Origin: Microbacterium sp. CBA3102
Lineage (GTDB): Bacteria; Actinomycetota; Actinomycetes; Actinomycetales; Microbacteriaceae
Direction of reading: 5' to 3'
NCBI RefSeq assembly: GCF_007954505.1
Contig: NZ_CP042412.1
Location: 2,170,001 to 2,234,000 of the forward strand
DNA: 64,000 nt
The stretch's first letter is position 1. Each line of letters begins with the position of its first letter. A program made the translations under genes and the position numbers. This document shows positions 16,950-27,601 of the stretch, piece by piece. Under the pieces are notes generated by a model, which searched no databases, was not told where the DNA came from, and was given only the letters and a program-made list of their open reading frames with translations.

Positions 16950-18214
16950 TTCTCGTCCTCTCCCTTGGCGAGAGCTTCTGCGAGCTCTGCTTCGCCGATG
17001 ATGTGACCCATCCGGTCACGCTTGGTCTCCAGGTACTGGTGGTTGTTGGGCCCGACGCCGACGATCAGCGGTACCTGCTCGACGACGTCGAGGCCGAGTT
17101 CGCGCAGCTGTGCGACCTTGTCGGTGTTGTTCGTCAGGAGGCGCACCTTCGACACACCCAGGTCGGCGAGGATCCCGGCCGCTGCCGCGTAGTCACGGGC
17201 GTCGGCGGGCAGACCCAGCGCGAGGTTGGCGTCGACCGTGTCGAGCCCCTCTTCCTGCAGGCTGTACGCGCGCAGCTTGTTGATGAGCCCGATCCCGCGC
17301 CCCTCGTGCCCGCGCATGTAGATGACGACGCCGCTCTCCTTCTCGATCGCGTCGAGGGCGGAGTCGAGCTGCGGACCGCACTCGCACTTCAGCGACCCGA
17401 ACGCCTCACCCGTCAGGCACTCGGAGTGCACCCGCACGAGCGCCGTCTCGCCGGGCTCACCGGAGACGACGGCGATGTGGTCGGTGCCGGTGATGCGGTC
17501 CTTGTACGCCAGGAATCGGAAGCTGCCGTGGGTCGTCGGCACCGTGGCGTCGGCGCGCAGGCTCACGCGACGACCGCGGTGCGCGCTCGGCGTCGCGCCG
17601 TCGGGGTCGATCTCGTTGAGGTGGTCGATGAGCTGTTCGATCGTGATGACCGGCACCCCGTCGCGGGCGCCGAGTTCGATCAGGCCCGGAAGGCGCATCA
17701 TGCTGCCGTCCTCCGCGACGACCTCGGCGATCGCTCCGACGGGGCGGAGCCCGGCCAGCTTCATCAGCTCGACAGCGGCCTCGGTGTGCCCGCTGCGCTC
17801 GCGCACGCCGCCGTCCACGGCGCGGAGCGGCAGGACGTGTCCGGGGCGGATGATGCTGGTCGACGTCGACTCCGGATCCGACAGCACGTTCAGGGTGTGT
17901 GCGCGATCATGCGCGCTGATGCCGGTCGTGACGCCCTGGGCGGCGTCGACGCTCACGGTGTATGCGGTGGAGCGGGCGTCTTCGCTGGCGGCGACCATCG
18001 GCGGCAGGTTCAGGTGATCGGCGAGGTCGGCGGGCATCGGGGCGCAGATGAATCCGGACGACCAGCGCACGGTCCACGCCACCCACTCCGGGGTCGCGAG
18101 CTCTGCCGAGAGGATGACATCGCCTTCGTTCTCACGGTTCTCGTCGTCGGCGACGAGGACGGGTCGCCCGGCGCGCAGTGCGGCCAGGGCCTCGGCGATC
18201 GTGGAAAGGCTCAT
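16946..18214 (-). CDS. ribBA: Bifunctional DHBP synthase / GTP cyclohydrolase II
   Basis: 422-residue fusion. The N-terminal half (to about residue 205) is 3,4-dihydroxy-2-butanone-4-phosphate synthase with DDENRENEGD and RSGHTEAAVELM. The C-terminal half is GTP cyclohydrolase II with the zinc cysteines in ECLTGEAFGSLKCECG and GHEGRGIGLINK. It feeds both branches of riboflavin synthesis. The start is set by GGAAGGAGG and by the ATGA overlap with the ribE stop; the frame runs further upstream but inside ribE. Confidence 0.97.
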   Translation of the reverse strand: MSLSTIAEALAALRAGRPVLVADDENRENEGDVILSAELATPEWVAWTVRWSSGFICAPMPADLADHLNLPPMVAASEDARSTAYTVSVDAAQGVTTGISAHDRAHTLNVLSDPESTSTSIIRPGHVLPLRAVDGGVRERSGHTEAAVELMKLAGLRPVGAIAEVVAEDGSMMRLPGLIELGARDGVPVITIEQLIDHLNEIDPDGATPSAHRGRRVSLRADATVPTTHGSFRFLAYKDRITGTDHIAVVSGEPGETALVRVHSECLTGEAFGSLKCECGPQLDSALDAIEKESGVVIYMRGHEGRGIGLINKLRAYSLQEEGLDTVDANLALGLPADARDYAAAAGILADLGVSKVRLLTNNTDKVAQLRELGLDVVEQVPLIVGVGPNNHQYLETKRDRMGHIIGEAELAEALAKGEDEK

Positions 18215-18840
18215 CGTGAGCCTCCTTCCGGTGCGGCGCGGAACGCGAGCAAGCGCTCGACGTGCCGGGCGAGGATGTCGGTCTCCAGGTTCACGCGGTC
18301 CCCGACGGCGCGGACGCCGAGGGTCGTCGCGGCCAGGGTCTCCGGGATCAGCGAGATCTCGAACCACGGGGAGGGGGCGGCGGGGGCGCTGACGGCGCTC
18401 ACGGTCAACGAGGTGCCGTCGACCGAGATCGACCCCTTGTCGACGACCAGCGGCGCGAGGTCGGCGGGGAGGCTGATGCGCAGCACGCTCCACTCGACCC
18501 CCGGGCGCACCTCGAGCACGTCGCCGGTGCCGTCGACATGGCCCTGGACGATGTGACCGCCGAGCCGGGCGCCGACGGGCATGGCCTTCTCGATGTTCAC
18601 CCGGGTGCCGACCGTCGCCGACCCGATGGCCGAGACGTCGAGCGTCTGCTTCATCACGTCGGCGTCGAAGGTGTCCGCTGTCGAGCCGACCACGGTCAGG
18701 CAGACTCCCGAGACGGCGATCGACTCGCCGTGCACGGCATCCGCGGCGGCTCGGGGCGCGCGCACGGTCAGGCGCCAGCCGTCTCCGGACGGGGCGATCG
18801 CGGTGATCTCGCCCATCTCCTCGATGATTCCGGTGAACAT
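18211..18840 (-). CDS. ribE: Riboflavin synthase alpha subunit
   Basis: 209-residue enzyme that dismutates two 6,7-dimethyl-8-ribityllumazine molecules into riboflavin. It shows the two homologous lumazine-binding repeats: MFTGIIEEMGEI with VSGVCLTVV, then LGGHIVQGHVDGTG with SVDGTSLTVS. The ATG shares one base with the ribD stop (TGATG), and the 3' end overlaps ribBA, so the operon is tightly coupled. Confidence 0.97.
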   Translation of the reverse strand: MFTGIIEEMGEITAIAPSGDGWRLTVRAPRAAADAVHGESIAVSGVCLTVVGSTADTFDADVMKQTLDVSAIGSATVGTRVNIEKAMPVGARLGGHIVQGHVDGTGDVLEVRPGVEWSVLRISLPADLAPLVVDKGSISVDGTSLTVSAVSAPAAPSPWFEISLIPETLAATTLGVRAVGDRVNLETDILARHVERLLAFRAAPEGGSR

Positions 18841-19898
18841 CAGGCGGCTCCTTCGTGCTGCGGGTCTTCGTGCTGCGGGTCGGTCTCTTCCACGGGGTGT
18901 GCGATGGCGAGGAGGTCGCCCCCGAGGGGCACCCACTCGTCGATGGTGAGGCGCCGGGCCTCGGTGAGGGAACCGACCCCGATGTCGGTCAGCGCGAGTC
19001 GCCGGCCGCCGAGCAACACGGGCGCGACGTACGCGAGGATGCGGTCGGCGAACCCGGCCGCGAGGAAAGCGCTGGCGAGGGTCGGGCCCCCTTCGACGAA
19101 CAGGCTCTGCACACCACGGGAGTGCAGATCGGCCAGGACCGCGTGCAGATCATGGGTGTCGAAGAACAGCGGCGTGTGGGGATGCCGACGCACTGCGGCA
19201 TCGTCCGGAGTGACCCGCGCGCCGATGACCACCGGGATCGGCTGGTGGGGCAGCAGGGCGTCGCCGTCGCGGGCGGTGAGGGAAGGGTCGTCGGCGAGCA
19301 CGGTGCCGGTGCCGACCGCGATGGCGTCGGCCTCCGCACGGCGTCGGTGCACGTCGGCGCGCGCCTCCGGGCCCGTGATCCACATGCTCGAACCGTCGTC
19401 CGCAGCGGCGCGCCCGTCCAGACTCTGCGCCCACTTGACCGTGACGTGCGGGCGTCCGAGCCGCTGCGCGGTGAGCCACCCGTCGATCACGGCGTGCGCG
19501 GCCTCGGCCTGTTCTCCCGACTCGACGTCGACCCCGGACGCACGCAGCCGATCGGCCCCGCCGCCGGAGACGGCGCCCGGGTCGTCGAGTGCGTAGACGA
19601 CGCGGGCGATGCCGGCCTCGATCAGCGCGACGGCGCACGGACCCGTGCGGCCGGTGTGGTTGCAGGGTTCCAGGGTGACGACGGCCGTGGCGCCGCGGGC
19701 CTCGAGCGGGTCGAGCTTCGAGAGCGCGTCGACCTCGGCGTGCGGGGTGCCGGCGCCCTGGTGCCACCCCTCGGCGAGCACCCTGCCTTCGGGGGAGAGG
19801 ATGACCGCGCCCACCTGCGGGTTCGCCCCTCGTGGTCCGCGGGCGGCGAGGTGGAGCGCGCGAACCATCGCGTCGCGCTCTGCCGCGTTCACTGCCAT
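18840..19898 (-). CDS. ribD: Bifunctional pyrimidine deaminase/reductase of riboflavin synthesis
   Basis: 352-residue fusion. The deaminase domain holds the zinc motif HAEVDAL and PCNHTGRTGPC. The reductase domain follows (KWAQSLDGRAAADDGSSMWI, then FVEGGPTLASAFL). It carries out the second and third steps from GTP. The ATG at 19898 follows AGAGGAGGACGG; a longer in-frame ATG at 19952 would run into the riboswitch leader. First gene of the operon, controlled by the FMN riboswitch. Confidence 0.96.
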   Translation of the reverse strand: MAVNAAERDAMVRALHLAARGPRGANPQVGAVILSPEGRVLAEGWHQGAGTPHAEVDALSKLDPLEARGATAVVTLEPCNHTGRTGPCAVALIEAGIARVVYALDDPGAVSGGGADRLRASGVDVESGEQAEAAHAVIDGWLTAQRLGRPHVTVKWAQSLDGRAAADDGSSMWITGPEARADVHRRRAEADAIAVGTGTVLADDPSLTARDGDALLPHQPIPVVIGARVTPDDAAVRRHPHTPLFFDTHDLHAVLADLHSRGVQSLFVEGGPTLASAFLAAGFADRILAYVAPVLLGGRRLALTDIGVGSLTEARRLTIDEWVPLGGDLLAIAHPVEETDPQHEDPQHEGAA

Positions 19899-19957
19899 CC
19901 GTCGTCCTCCTCTGAGGCTCCGGGGGTCGGAGGGATGGCGGAACGGACGCACGGATG

Positions 19958-20104
19958 CGTCTCGTGCTGCCTCCCTTCCGGACTAGCGAAGTCTCCCTCG
20001 CATCACCGTCGGTCCCGGAGTTCCACCGGATCGGCATCCCGATCTCTCGAGACGCTCGCGGACTGTCACCGCCGGTTCGGATTCTCACCGACCCCGGAGC
20101 ACGT
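19958..20104 (-). promoter_or_regulatory. FMN riboswitch (RFN element)
   Basis: Minus strand shows the conserved RFN blocks in order: GGTCGGTGAGAATCCGAACC, GGCGGTGACAGTCCGCGA, CCGGTGGAACTCCGGGACC, CGACGGTGAT and AGTCCGGAAGGGAGGCAGCA. FMN binding would shut off the rib operon. The gap to the ribD ATG is about 60 nt with no obvious intrinsic terminator, so translational control of the AGGAGG site is likely. Confidence 0.95.
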
Positions 20105-20114
20105 TGTTGCTCTG

Positions 20115-20120
20115 AGTGTA
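20115..20120 (-). promoter_or_regulatory. -10 element of the riboflavin operon
   Basis: TACACT on the minus strand, placing the transcript start near 20108, just ahead of the first riboswitch helix. Confidence 0.5.
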
Positions 20121-20141
20121 CTCAACGCGCCTGCACGCATT

Positions 20142-20185
20142 TCATTCCACGACAGGGACCTTGTCATTCCACGACAGGGACCTTG
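20142..20185. repeat. Perfect tandem duplication of 22 bp
   Basis: Two adjacent identical 22-bp units (20142-20163 and 20164-20185), beginning TCATTCCACGACAGGG. They lie between the 3' end of the glycosylase gene and the rib operon promoter. Confidence 0.9.
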
Positions 20186-20207
20186 CGCCCGCCGCTCGCC
20201 ACCGCCG

Positions 20208-21071
20208 TCACTTGAGCAGCCGCGAGAGCCGCCGGTCGGCGAGCACTTTGCCGCCGGTCTGGCAGGTGGGGCAGTACTCGAGCGAACGGTCGGCGAAGAA
20301 GACGCTGCGCACCGTGTCGCCGCATACCGGGCAGGCCTCTCCGCGGCGGGCGTGCACCTGCATCCCGCGGCGCTTGGCGTCTTTCAGATCGGCCGGCGGC
20401 TTGCCGGAGGCTTCGGCGACCGCTTCCGTCAGCGTCTCGCGCAGGGCGGCGAACAAGCGGTCGATCTCGGCATCGTCCAGCTTTCCGGCGATCGCATACG
20501 GCGACATGCGCGCGGCGTGCAGGATCTCGTCGGAGTACGCGTTGCCGATGCCCGCGATCACCGCTTGGTCGCGCAGCAGCCCCTTGATCTGCATCCGGCG
20601 CTCATCCAGCAGCGCCGCGAACGCCTCTCTGGTGAACGCGGGGTCGAGAGGGTCGGGCCCGAGCCGCGCGATGCCGGGGACCTCCTGCGGGTCGCGGACC
20701 ACGGAGAGGGCGAGTGACTTCTTCGTCCCGGCCTCCGTGAGATCGAAGCCGCTGCCGTCGTCGAGTGCGATGCGCAGCGCGATGGGGGACTTGCCCGGCT
20801 TGAGGAGCGTGGTCGGCAGCGCGTCGTACCACCGGAGCCACCCCGCCTTCGCGAGGTGGAACACGAGGTGCAGGTCGTCGCCGCACGAGAGAACCACGAA
20901 TTTGCCGAGGCGAGCGCAGGCCGTGATCGTGCGTCCCTGCAGCGCAGTGATCGGTGGGTCGTAGGTCTTGAGCGCGGCGATGGCGGCGACGGTCGCCCGC
21001 GTGATCGTCCGCCCCACGGCGCGCTCGTCGAGGAAGGTGGTCAGGCCCTGGACTTCCGGCATCTCCGGCAT
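20208..21071 (-). CDS. Fpg/Nei family DNA glycosylase
   Basis: 287-residue base-excision repair glycosylase/AP lyase. The N-terminal MPEMPEVQ supplies the Pro-Glu active site after Met removal; because PE occurs twice, the ATG at 21071 or the one 9 nt later could generate the catalytic Pro. The helix-two-turn-helix (KGLLRDQAVIAGIGNAYSDE) and a C4 zinc finger (CPVC...CPTC, about residues 245-270) are intact. Lesion preference (Fpg or Nei2-like) cannot be decided from sequence. CAGGAT lies 6 nt before the ATG. Confidence 0.9.
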   Translation of the reverse strand: MPEMPEVQGLTTFLDERAVGRTITRATVAAIAALKTYDPPITALQGRTITACARLGKFVVLSCGDDLHLVFHLAKAGWLRWYDALPTTLLKPGKSPIALRIALDDGSGFDLTEAGTKKSLALSVVRDPQEVPGIARLGPDPLDPAFTREAFAALLDERRMQIKGLLRDQAVIAGIGNAYSDEILHAARMSPYAIAGKLDDAEIDRLFAALRETLTEAVAEASGKPPADLKDAKRRGMQVHARRGEACPVCGDTVRSVFFADRSLEYCPTCQTGGKVLADRRLSRLLK

Positions 21072-21077
21072 GCGTTC

Positions 21078-21083
21078 ATCCTG
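21078..21083 (-). promoter_or_regulatory. -10 element of the Fpg/Nei gene, leaderless
   Basis: CAGGAT on the minus strand, 6 nt before the ATG at 21071. Confidence 0.4.
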
Positions 21084-21120
21084 TCACCGGCCGCCGACAC
21101 TGTCACCCGGCGGGCGGTCC

Positions 21121-21684
21121 TCAGAGCACCGGCCAGTCCACCGGGGTGCGGTCGTCGTCGGGCAGCAGCCCCGCGATCCACCCGTCGTCACGGCCGCGCT
21201 GGCTGGTCAGCGCCTGGCGCTGCAGACCTTCGTAGCGGAAGCCGAGAGCGCGGGCGGCCCGTGCGGAAGGGACGTTCCCCACCACGGCCTGCCACCGGAT
21301 GCGGGCGAGGCCGAGGTCGGTGAACCCCCAGTCGATCACGGCATGGGCCGCTTCGACGAGGTAGCCCTTGCCGCGCGCGGAGGCCTCGACCCAGTAGCCG
21401 AGTTCGGCCGTCGCGCCCGTGAAGTGGTCGGTCCTGTTGTGGAGACCGATCATGCCCACGAGCCCGCCGTCCGCGTAGACGCCCCAGACGGCCTCTGTTC
21501 CCGCGTTCCAGTGCTCGGTCACCAGGCGCACGAAGGCCTCCGCATCCTCGCGCGAGTACGGGCTCGGCACCGTGGTCCAGCGGGGGAGTTCGGGGTCCTG
21601 GCACGCGTCGGTGATGGCATCGACGTCGGCATCCGTCGGAGCATGAAGGACGAGACGTTCGGTGGTCAGCACGACGGATTCCAT
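21121..21684 (-). CDS. GNAT family acetyltransferase (RimJ/RimL-like)
   Basis: 187-residue N-acetyltransferase of the Acetyltransf_3 type. Features: LTTERLVLHAPTDADVDAI at the N-terminus, GYWVEASARGKGYLVEAAHAV as the acetyl-CoA pyrophosphate loop, and IRWQAVVGNVPSARAARALGF as motif B. Substrate unknown; family members modify ribosomal protein N-termini, amino groups of antibiotics or metabolites. TAGGCT is 6 nt before the ATG. Confidence 0.87.
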   Translation of the reverse strand: MESVVLTTERLVLHAPTDADVDAITDACQDPELPRWTTVPSPYSREDAEAFVRLVTEHWNAGTEAVWGVYADGGLVGMIGLHNRTDHFTGATAELGYWVEASARGKGYLVEAAHAVIDWGFTDLGLARIRWQAVVGNVPSARAARALGFRYEGLQRQALTSQRGRDDGWIAGLLPDDDRTPVDWPVL

Positions 21685-21690
21685 CCCGAC

Positions 21691-21696
21691 AGCCTA
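21691..21696 (-). promoter_or_regulatory. -10 element of the GNAT gene, leaderless
   Basis: TAGGCT on the minus strand, 6 nt before the ATG at 21684. Confidence 0.55.
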
Positions 21697-21748
21697 CGCA
21701 GGTGAGCGCTCGTCGTCGGACGGCGGCGGGAGTGTCCGTGGGCGCGAC

Positions 21749-21754
21749 TAGTCT
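21749..21754 (+). promoter_or_regulatory. -10 element of mfd, leaderless
   Basis: TAGTCT, 6 nt before the GTG at 21761. The mfd and GNAT -10 elements face each other in an intergenic gap of only 76 bp. Confidence 0.55.
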
Positions 21755-21760
21755 TGTCCG

Positions 21761-24700
21761 GTGACTGTTCCGGGGATTCTGCGCGCCTTGGAAGAGGCGT
21801 CTCTGTACCGCGACGCCCTCAGCTGGGCGCGCACCGACGCCGACCTCGGCCTGGTCGACGGGCTCGACGCGCCGACTCTGGCCGGCTTGCTGGCTCGACG
21901 GACCGCGGCGGGACATCCGGCCGCTCTTCTCGCGGTCGTGCCCACCGGTCGGCGGGCGGAGAGTCTGGCGCTGGCGATGCACGCCTACATGCCCGATGCC
22001 GACATCCTCACGTTCCCCGCGTGGGAGACGCTCCCGCACGAGCGCCTCAGCCCGAGCCCCGACACCGTGGGTCAGCGGCTGCAGACGCTGCGTCGGATCG
22101 CGGAGTGGTCGGGCGACCACCCGTTGATCGTGGTCGCGTCCGTCCGCGCCGCGCTGCAGCCGATCGCAGGGAACCTCGGCGAGATCGCGCCGCTCGAGCT
22201 CCTGGTCGGCAGTCGGGGTCACGAACTCGACCGCGTGGTGGAGCAGCTCGTCGAGCGGGCGTACTCGCGCGTCGACATGGTGTCGCGGCGCGGGGAGTTC
22301 GCGGTGCGCGGGGGCATCCTCGACGTGTTCCCGCCCACGTCCGAGCATCCCTACCGCGTGGAGTTCTTCGGCGACGAGATCGATCAGATCCGGGCCTTCT
22401 CGGTGGCCGACCAGCGTTCGCTTCCGGGCGATGTCCCGAGCGTCGACCTTCCTCCGACCCGTGAACTGCTGCTCACGGCCGACGTCCGCGAACGCGCCCG
22501 CGCGCTGATCGGCGGTTTCCCCGCGATCTCCGGCATGCTCGAGAAGATGGCCGAGGGGATCCCGGTCGAGGGGATGGAGTCGCTGCTCCCCGCCGTCGCC
22601 GGACCCTTGAAGTCGTTGGCCGAGTACCTGCCGGCCGGCAGTGCGACGGCGGTCATCGATCCCGAGCGCGCGAGCGCACGTGCCATCACCCTGGGCGACA
22701 CGAACCGCGAGTTCCTCGACGCCGCCTGGAGCGCGGCCACCTCCGGCGCTTCCGCGCCCATCGATCTGGGGGCCGGGGATTTCCTGACGATCGCCGAGCT
22801 CCGGGAGGTCGTACGCGACCGCGGCGGCGTGTGGTGGCGGCTCAGCCCGTTCGGCGCCGGCCTCGGCGAGGGCGAGGTGGAGGCGACCAACCTCGGCGCC
22901 GCCGTCATCCCCTCCTTCCACGGCAACGTCGACGGGGCCATCTCCTTCGTCGAGGCGAAGGTGACCGACGGATGGCGCGTGGTCGTGATCGCCGCCGGTC
23001 ACGGACTGGTCGATCGTGCACGCGACGTCCTCGCAGACCGGGGCCTGGCCGCTCGCGTGCTCGAGACGCTCGACGAGGCGCCGGAGCCCGGTGTCGCGAC
23101 GCTCGTCACCGGTTCGGTCGAAGCGGGCTTCCAGATCGAGGAGGCGAAGCTCGCGGTCCTCACCGACAACGAGTTCTACGGCCGCACGATCGGCGGCGAC
23201 CAGCGCGTCGTCAAGAAGCTCGCCTCCCGCCGCAAGAACGTCGTCGATCCGCTCCAGCTCAAGCAGGGCGACTTCGTCGTGCACGCCACGCACGGCATCG
23301 GCCGGTTCGTCGAGATGACGCAGCGGGAGGTGTCGACCGGGGGGCGCAATGCCGCCAAGTCGGTCCGCGACTACCTCGTGCTCGAGTACGCACCGTCCAA
23401 ACGCGGCTACCCGGGCGACAAGCTCTTCGTGCCGACCGACCAGCTCGACCTGCTCTCGAAGTACGTCGGCGGCGAAGCGCCCACGCTCTCGAAGATGGGC
23501 GGAAGCGACTGGTCGCAGGCCAAGGGCAAGGCGCGCAAGGCGGTCCGCGACATCGCCGTCGAGCTCGTGAAGCTCTACTCCGCGCGCATGAGCGCCAAGG
23601 GACACGCCTTCGGTCCGGACACGCCGTGGCAGCGGGAGCTGGAGGAGGCGTTCCCGTTCGCCGAGACGCAGGACCAGCTACAGACCATCGACGAGATCAA
23701 GGCCGACATGGAGCGGCCGATCCCGATGGACCGACTGCTCTCGGGGGATGTCGGCTTCGGCAAGACCGAGGTCGCCGTCCGTGCCGCGTTCAAGGCGATC
23801 CAGGACGGCAAACAGGTCGCGATGCTCGTGCCCACCACGCTTCTCGTGAAGCAGCACCTCGAGACCTTCACCGAGCGCTTCGCCGGGTTCCCGGTCAAGG
23901 TGCGGCCGCTGTCGCGCTTCCAGACCGACAAGGAAGCCCGGCTCACCCTCCAGGGGCTGTTGGAGGGCTCGGTCGACATGGTGATCGGCACCCACCGCAT
24001 CCTCACCGATCAGGTGATGTTCAAGGATCTCGGCCTCATGATCATCGATGAGGAGCAGCGGTTCGGGGTCGAGCACAAGGACTCGCTCAAGAAGATGAAG
24101 ACCAACGTCGACATCCTCGCCATGAGTGCCACCCCCATCCCGCGCACGCTCGAGATGGCGGTCACGGGCATCCGGGAGATGTCGACGCTGGCGACTCCGC
24201 CCGAGGACCGTCATCCGATCCTCTCGTTCGTCGGTCCCCGCAGCGACAAGCAGATGGCCGCCGCGATCCGACGTGAGATCCTGCGCGAGGGGCAGATCTT
24301 CTTCGTGCACAACCGCGTGCAGTCCATCCAGCGCGTGGCGAGCGAGCTCGCCGAACTCGTGCCGGAGGCCCGCATCGCCGTCGCCCACGGACAGATGGGC
24401 GAGCACCAGCTCGAACAGGTCGTCGACGACTTCTGGGAGCGCAAGTTCGACGTCCTCGTCTCGACGACCATCATCGAGACCGGCCTCGACATCGCCAACG
24501 CGAACACGATCATCATCGACCGCGCCGACAAGTACGGGCTCAGCCAGCTGCACCAGCTTCGAGGTCGTGTCGGACGAGGGCGCGAGCGCGCGTACGCGTA
24601 CTTCCTCTACGACGAGACCAAGCCGCTCTCCGAGACCGCGGCAGACCGTCTGCAGACGATCGCGGTCAACAACGACCTCGGCTCCGGCATGCAGGTCGCG

Positions 24701-25336
24701 CTGAAAGACCTCGAACTGCGGGGGGCGGGCAACCTCCTCGGTGCCGAGCAGGCCGGACACATTGCCGGCGTCGGATTCGACCTGTACCTGCGCATGATCG
24801 GCGAGGCCGTGGCGACCTTCCGCGGCGACGAGGTCGAGACCGGACAGGAGCTGCGACTGGAATTGCCGCTCGATGCGCGCATCCCCGAGTACTACATCGA
24901 CAGCGAGCGTCTGCGACTCGAGGCCTATCAGAAGCTCTCGGCGGCCTCGGCGGCGACGGCGAAGGACGAGGCCATCGACCTCGTGATCGAGGAGCTCGTC
25001 GACCGCTACGGCACACCGCCGGAAGAGGTGGAGGGCCTGGTCGCGGTCTCGCGTCTGCGGCGCCGTGCCGCCCGCGCCGGGCTCACGGATGTGGTCGTGA
25101 TGGGGTCGAACCTGCGCATCGCGCCCGCACGCCTCGAAGACTCGATCAAGGTGCGGTTGCAGCGACTGTATCCGAAGGCGAAGCTCGTGGCCGGGGGAGA
25201 GGCGCTGGTCGTGCCGATGCCCATGGTTCCCGCAGCGGTCGGCGTCGGTCTCGAGCCGCTGCCCGATGCACAGCTGCTCGAGTGGGTCGGACAGCTGTTC
25301 ACCGCGATCTTCCCCGAGCCGGTCGCGGCCGAGTAG
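21761..25336 (+). CDS. mfd: Transcription-repair coupling factor
   Basis: 1191-residue ATP-dependent translocase that removes RNA polymerase stalled at lesions and recruits UvrA. Order: UvrB-like region (residues about 20-350), a CarD-like RNA-polymerase-interacting domain (FVVHATHGIGRFVEM, near 510), RecG-type helicase domain 1 with Walker A GDVGFGKTE and box DEEQRFG, helicase domain 2 (TTIIETGLDIANANTIIID, QLRGRVGRG), and the C-terminal TRCF domain. Full length. The GTG start has no ribosome-binding site but sits 6 nt after TAGTCT. In M. tuberculosis mfd, mazG and eno are near neighbours, and the same order persists here with genes inserted. Confidence 0.97.
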   Translation: MTVPGILRALEEASLYRDALSWARTDADLGLVDGLDAPTLAGLLARRTAAGHPAALLAVVPTGRRAESLALAMHAYMPDADILTFPAWETLPHERLSPSPDTVGQRLQTLRRIAEWSGDHPLIVVASVRAALQPIAGNLGEIAPLELLVGSRGHELDRVVEQLVERAYSRVDMVSRRGEFAVRGGILDVFPPTSEHPYRVEFFGDEIDQIRAFSVADQRSLPGDVPSVDLPPTRELLLTADVRERARALIGGFPAISGMLEKMAEGIPVEGMESLLPAVAGPLKSLAEYLPAGSATAVIDPERASARAITLGDTNREFLDAAWSAATSGASAPIDLGAGDFLTIAELREVVRDRGGVWWRLSPFGAGLGEGEVEATNLGAAVIPSFHGNVDGAISFVEAKVTDGWRVVVIAAGHGLVDRARDVLADRGLAARVLETLDEAPEPGVATLVTGSVEAGFQIEEAKLAVLTDNEFYGRTIGGDQRVVKKLASRRKNVVDPLQLKQGDFVVHATHGIGRFVEMTQREVSTGGRNAAKSVRDYLVLEYAPSKRGYPGDKLFVPTDQLDLLSKYVGGEAPTLSKMGGSDWSQAKGKARKAVRDIAVELVKLYSARMSAKGHAFGPDTPWQRELEEAFPFAETQDQLQTIDEIKADMERPIPMDRLLSGDVGFGKTEVAVRAAFKAIQDGKQVAMLVPTTLLVKQHLETFTERFAGFPVKVRPLSRFQTDKEARLTLQGLLEGSVDMVIGTHRILTDQVMFKDLGLMIIDEEQRFGVEHKDSLKKMKTNVDILAMSATPIPRTLEMAVTGIREMSTLATPPEDRHPILSFVGPRSDKQMAAAIRREILREGQIFFVHNRVQSIQRVASELAELVPEARIAVAHGQMGEHQLEQVVDDFWERKFDVLVSTTIIETGLDIANANTIIIDRADKYGLSQLHQLRGRVGRGRERAYAYFLYDETKPLSETAADRLQTIAVNNDLGSGMQVALKDLELRGAGNLLGAEQAGHIAGVGFDLYLRMIGEAVATFRGDEVETGQELRLELPLDARIPEYYIDSERLRLEAYQKLSAASAATAKDEAIDLVIEELVDRYGTPPEEVEGLVAVSRLRRRAARAGLTDVVVMGSNLRIAPARLEDSIKVRLQRLYPKAKLVAGGEALVVPMPMVPAAVGVGLEPLPDAQLLEWVGQLFTAIFPEPVAAE

Positions 25337-25359
25337 CGCGCGGCGACCGGCGGCGGTAC

Positions 25360-25365
25360 TAGTCT
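25360..25365 (+). promoter_or_regulatory. -10 element of the beta-helix protein gene, leaderless
   Basis: TAGTCT, 6 nt before the ATG at 25372. Confidence 0.55.
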
Positions 25366-25371
25366 GGCCGC

Positions 25372-25998
25372 ATGTTGTACGAGCACCTCGGGGCTCGGCC
25401 CCGCATCCATGACACCGCCGTCATCGCCCCCACCGCCGTCGTCTCGGGCGACGTGGAGATCGGGCCGGGCTGCCAGGTGCTGCACGGCGCCGTGATCACG
25501 GCCGAAGGAGGAGCGATCACCCTCGGCGAGCACGTGATCGTGATGGAGAACGCGCTCATCCGGGCGACCGCCGCGAACGCGGTGCACATCGGCGCGCACA
25601 CCCTGATCGGCACACTGTCGAGCATCGCGGGCGCGACCGTGGGTGAGGAGACGTTCCTCGCCTCGGGGTCGCGTCTGTTCAACGGTTCCCTGGTGGGGGC
25701 GCGCTGCGAGGTACGCGTCAACGCGATCGTCCTCCGTCGCGCCGTCCTGCCCGAAGGCACGGTGGTCCCGATCGGCTGGGTGGCGGTCGGTCATCCGGTG
25801 CAGCTCTTCTCACCGGACCGTGAGGACGACATCGCGGCCGCCCAGCCCGACCTCGACTTCCCCGGGCACGTCTTCGGCGTCGACCGGGACACCCCCGACC
25901 TGATGGTGCAGCTCACCGAGCGCTACGGCAGCTCCCTCGCACGGCATGCGCAGGACGTGCATCTCGACGACGCACACCGCCGCCCCCACCGCTCCTGA
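25372..25998 (+). CDS. Left-handed beta-helix protein (gamma-carbonic anhydrase-like)
   Basis: 208-residue hexapeptide-repeat protein, with repeats from residue 12 to about 150 (IHDTAVIAPTAVVSGDVEIG, then AVHIGAHTLIGTLSSIAG) and an alpha-helical tail. It resembles the gamma carbonic anhydrase/PaaY group. The metal-ligand His pattern of true gamma anhydrases is not clearly complete, as only scattered His residues are visible, so enzymatic activity is uncertain. Stands alone between mfd and convergent gdhA. Confidence 0.8.
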   Translation: MLYEHLGARPRIHDTAVIAPTAVVSGDVEIGPGCQVLHGAVITAEGGAITLGEHVIVMENALIRATAANAVHIGAHTLIGTLSSIAGATVGEETFLASGSRLFNGSLVGARCEVRVNAIVLRRAVLPEGTVVPIGWVAVGHPVQLFSPDREDDIAAAQPDLDFPGHVFGVDRDTPDLMVQLTERYGSSLARHAQDVHLDDAHRRPHRS

Positions 25999-26029
25999 CC
26001 GCCGGCGCGGTCCCTCACGAGCCCTTCCC

Positions 26030-26077
26030 GTCGCGATATGTCAGCCGAAATCAGCCGAAACGGTGACATATCGCGAC
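26030..26077. repeat. Perfect long-arm palindrome between convergent genes
   Basis: 14-bp arms GTCGCGATATGTCA (26030-26043) and exact complement (26064-26077) with a 20-nt loop. The end of the left arm and the loop form a tandem 10-bp repeat, TCAGCCGAAA twice (26041-26060). It may serve as a bidirectional terminator for the beta-helix gene and gdhA. Confidence 0.85.
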
Positions 26078-26098
26078 CGGAACGGAGGGTGCGAGGGA

Positions 26099-27553
<1,455 letters not shown>

Positions 27554-27601
27554 CTAGCGGCGGTCCATCGTGGGCGACGCACGCGGCAGGCGGGGCGCCG
27601 G

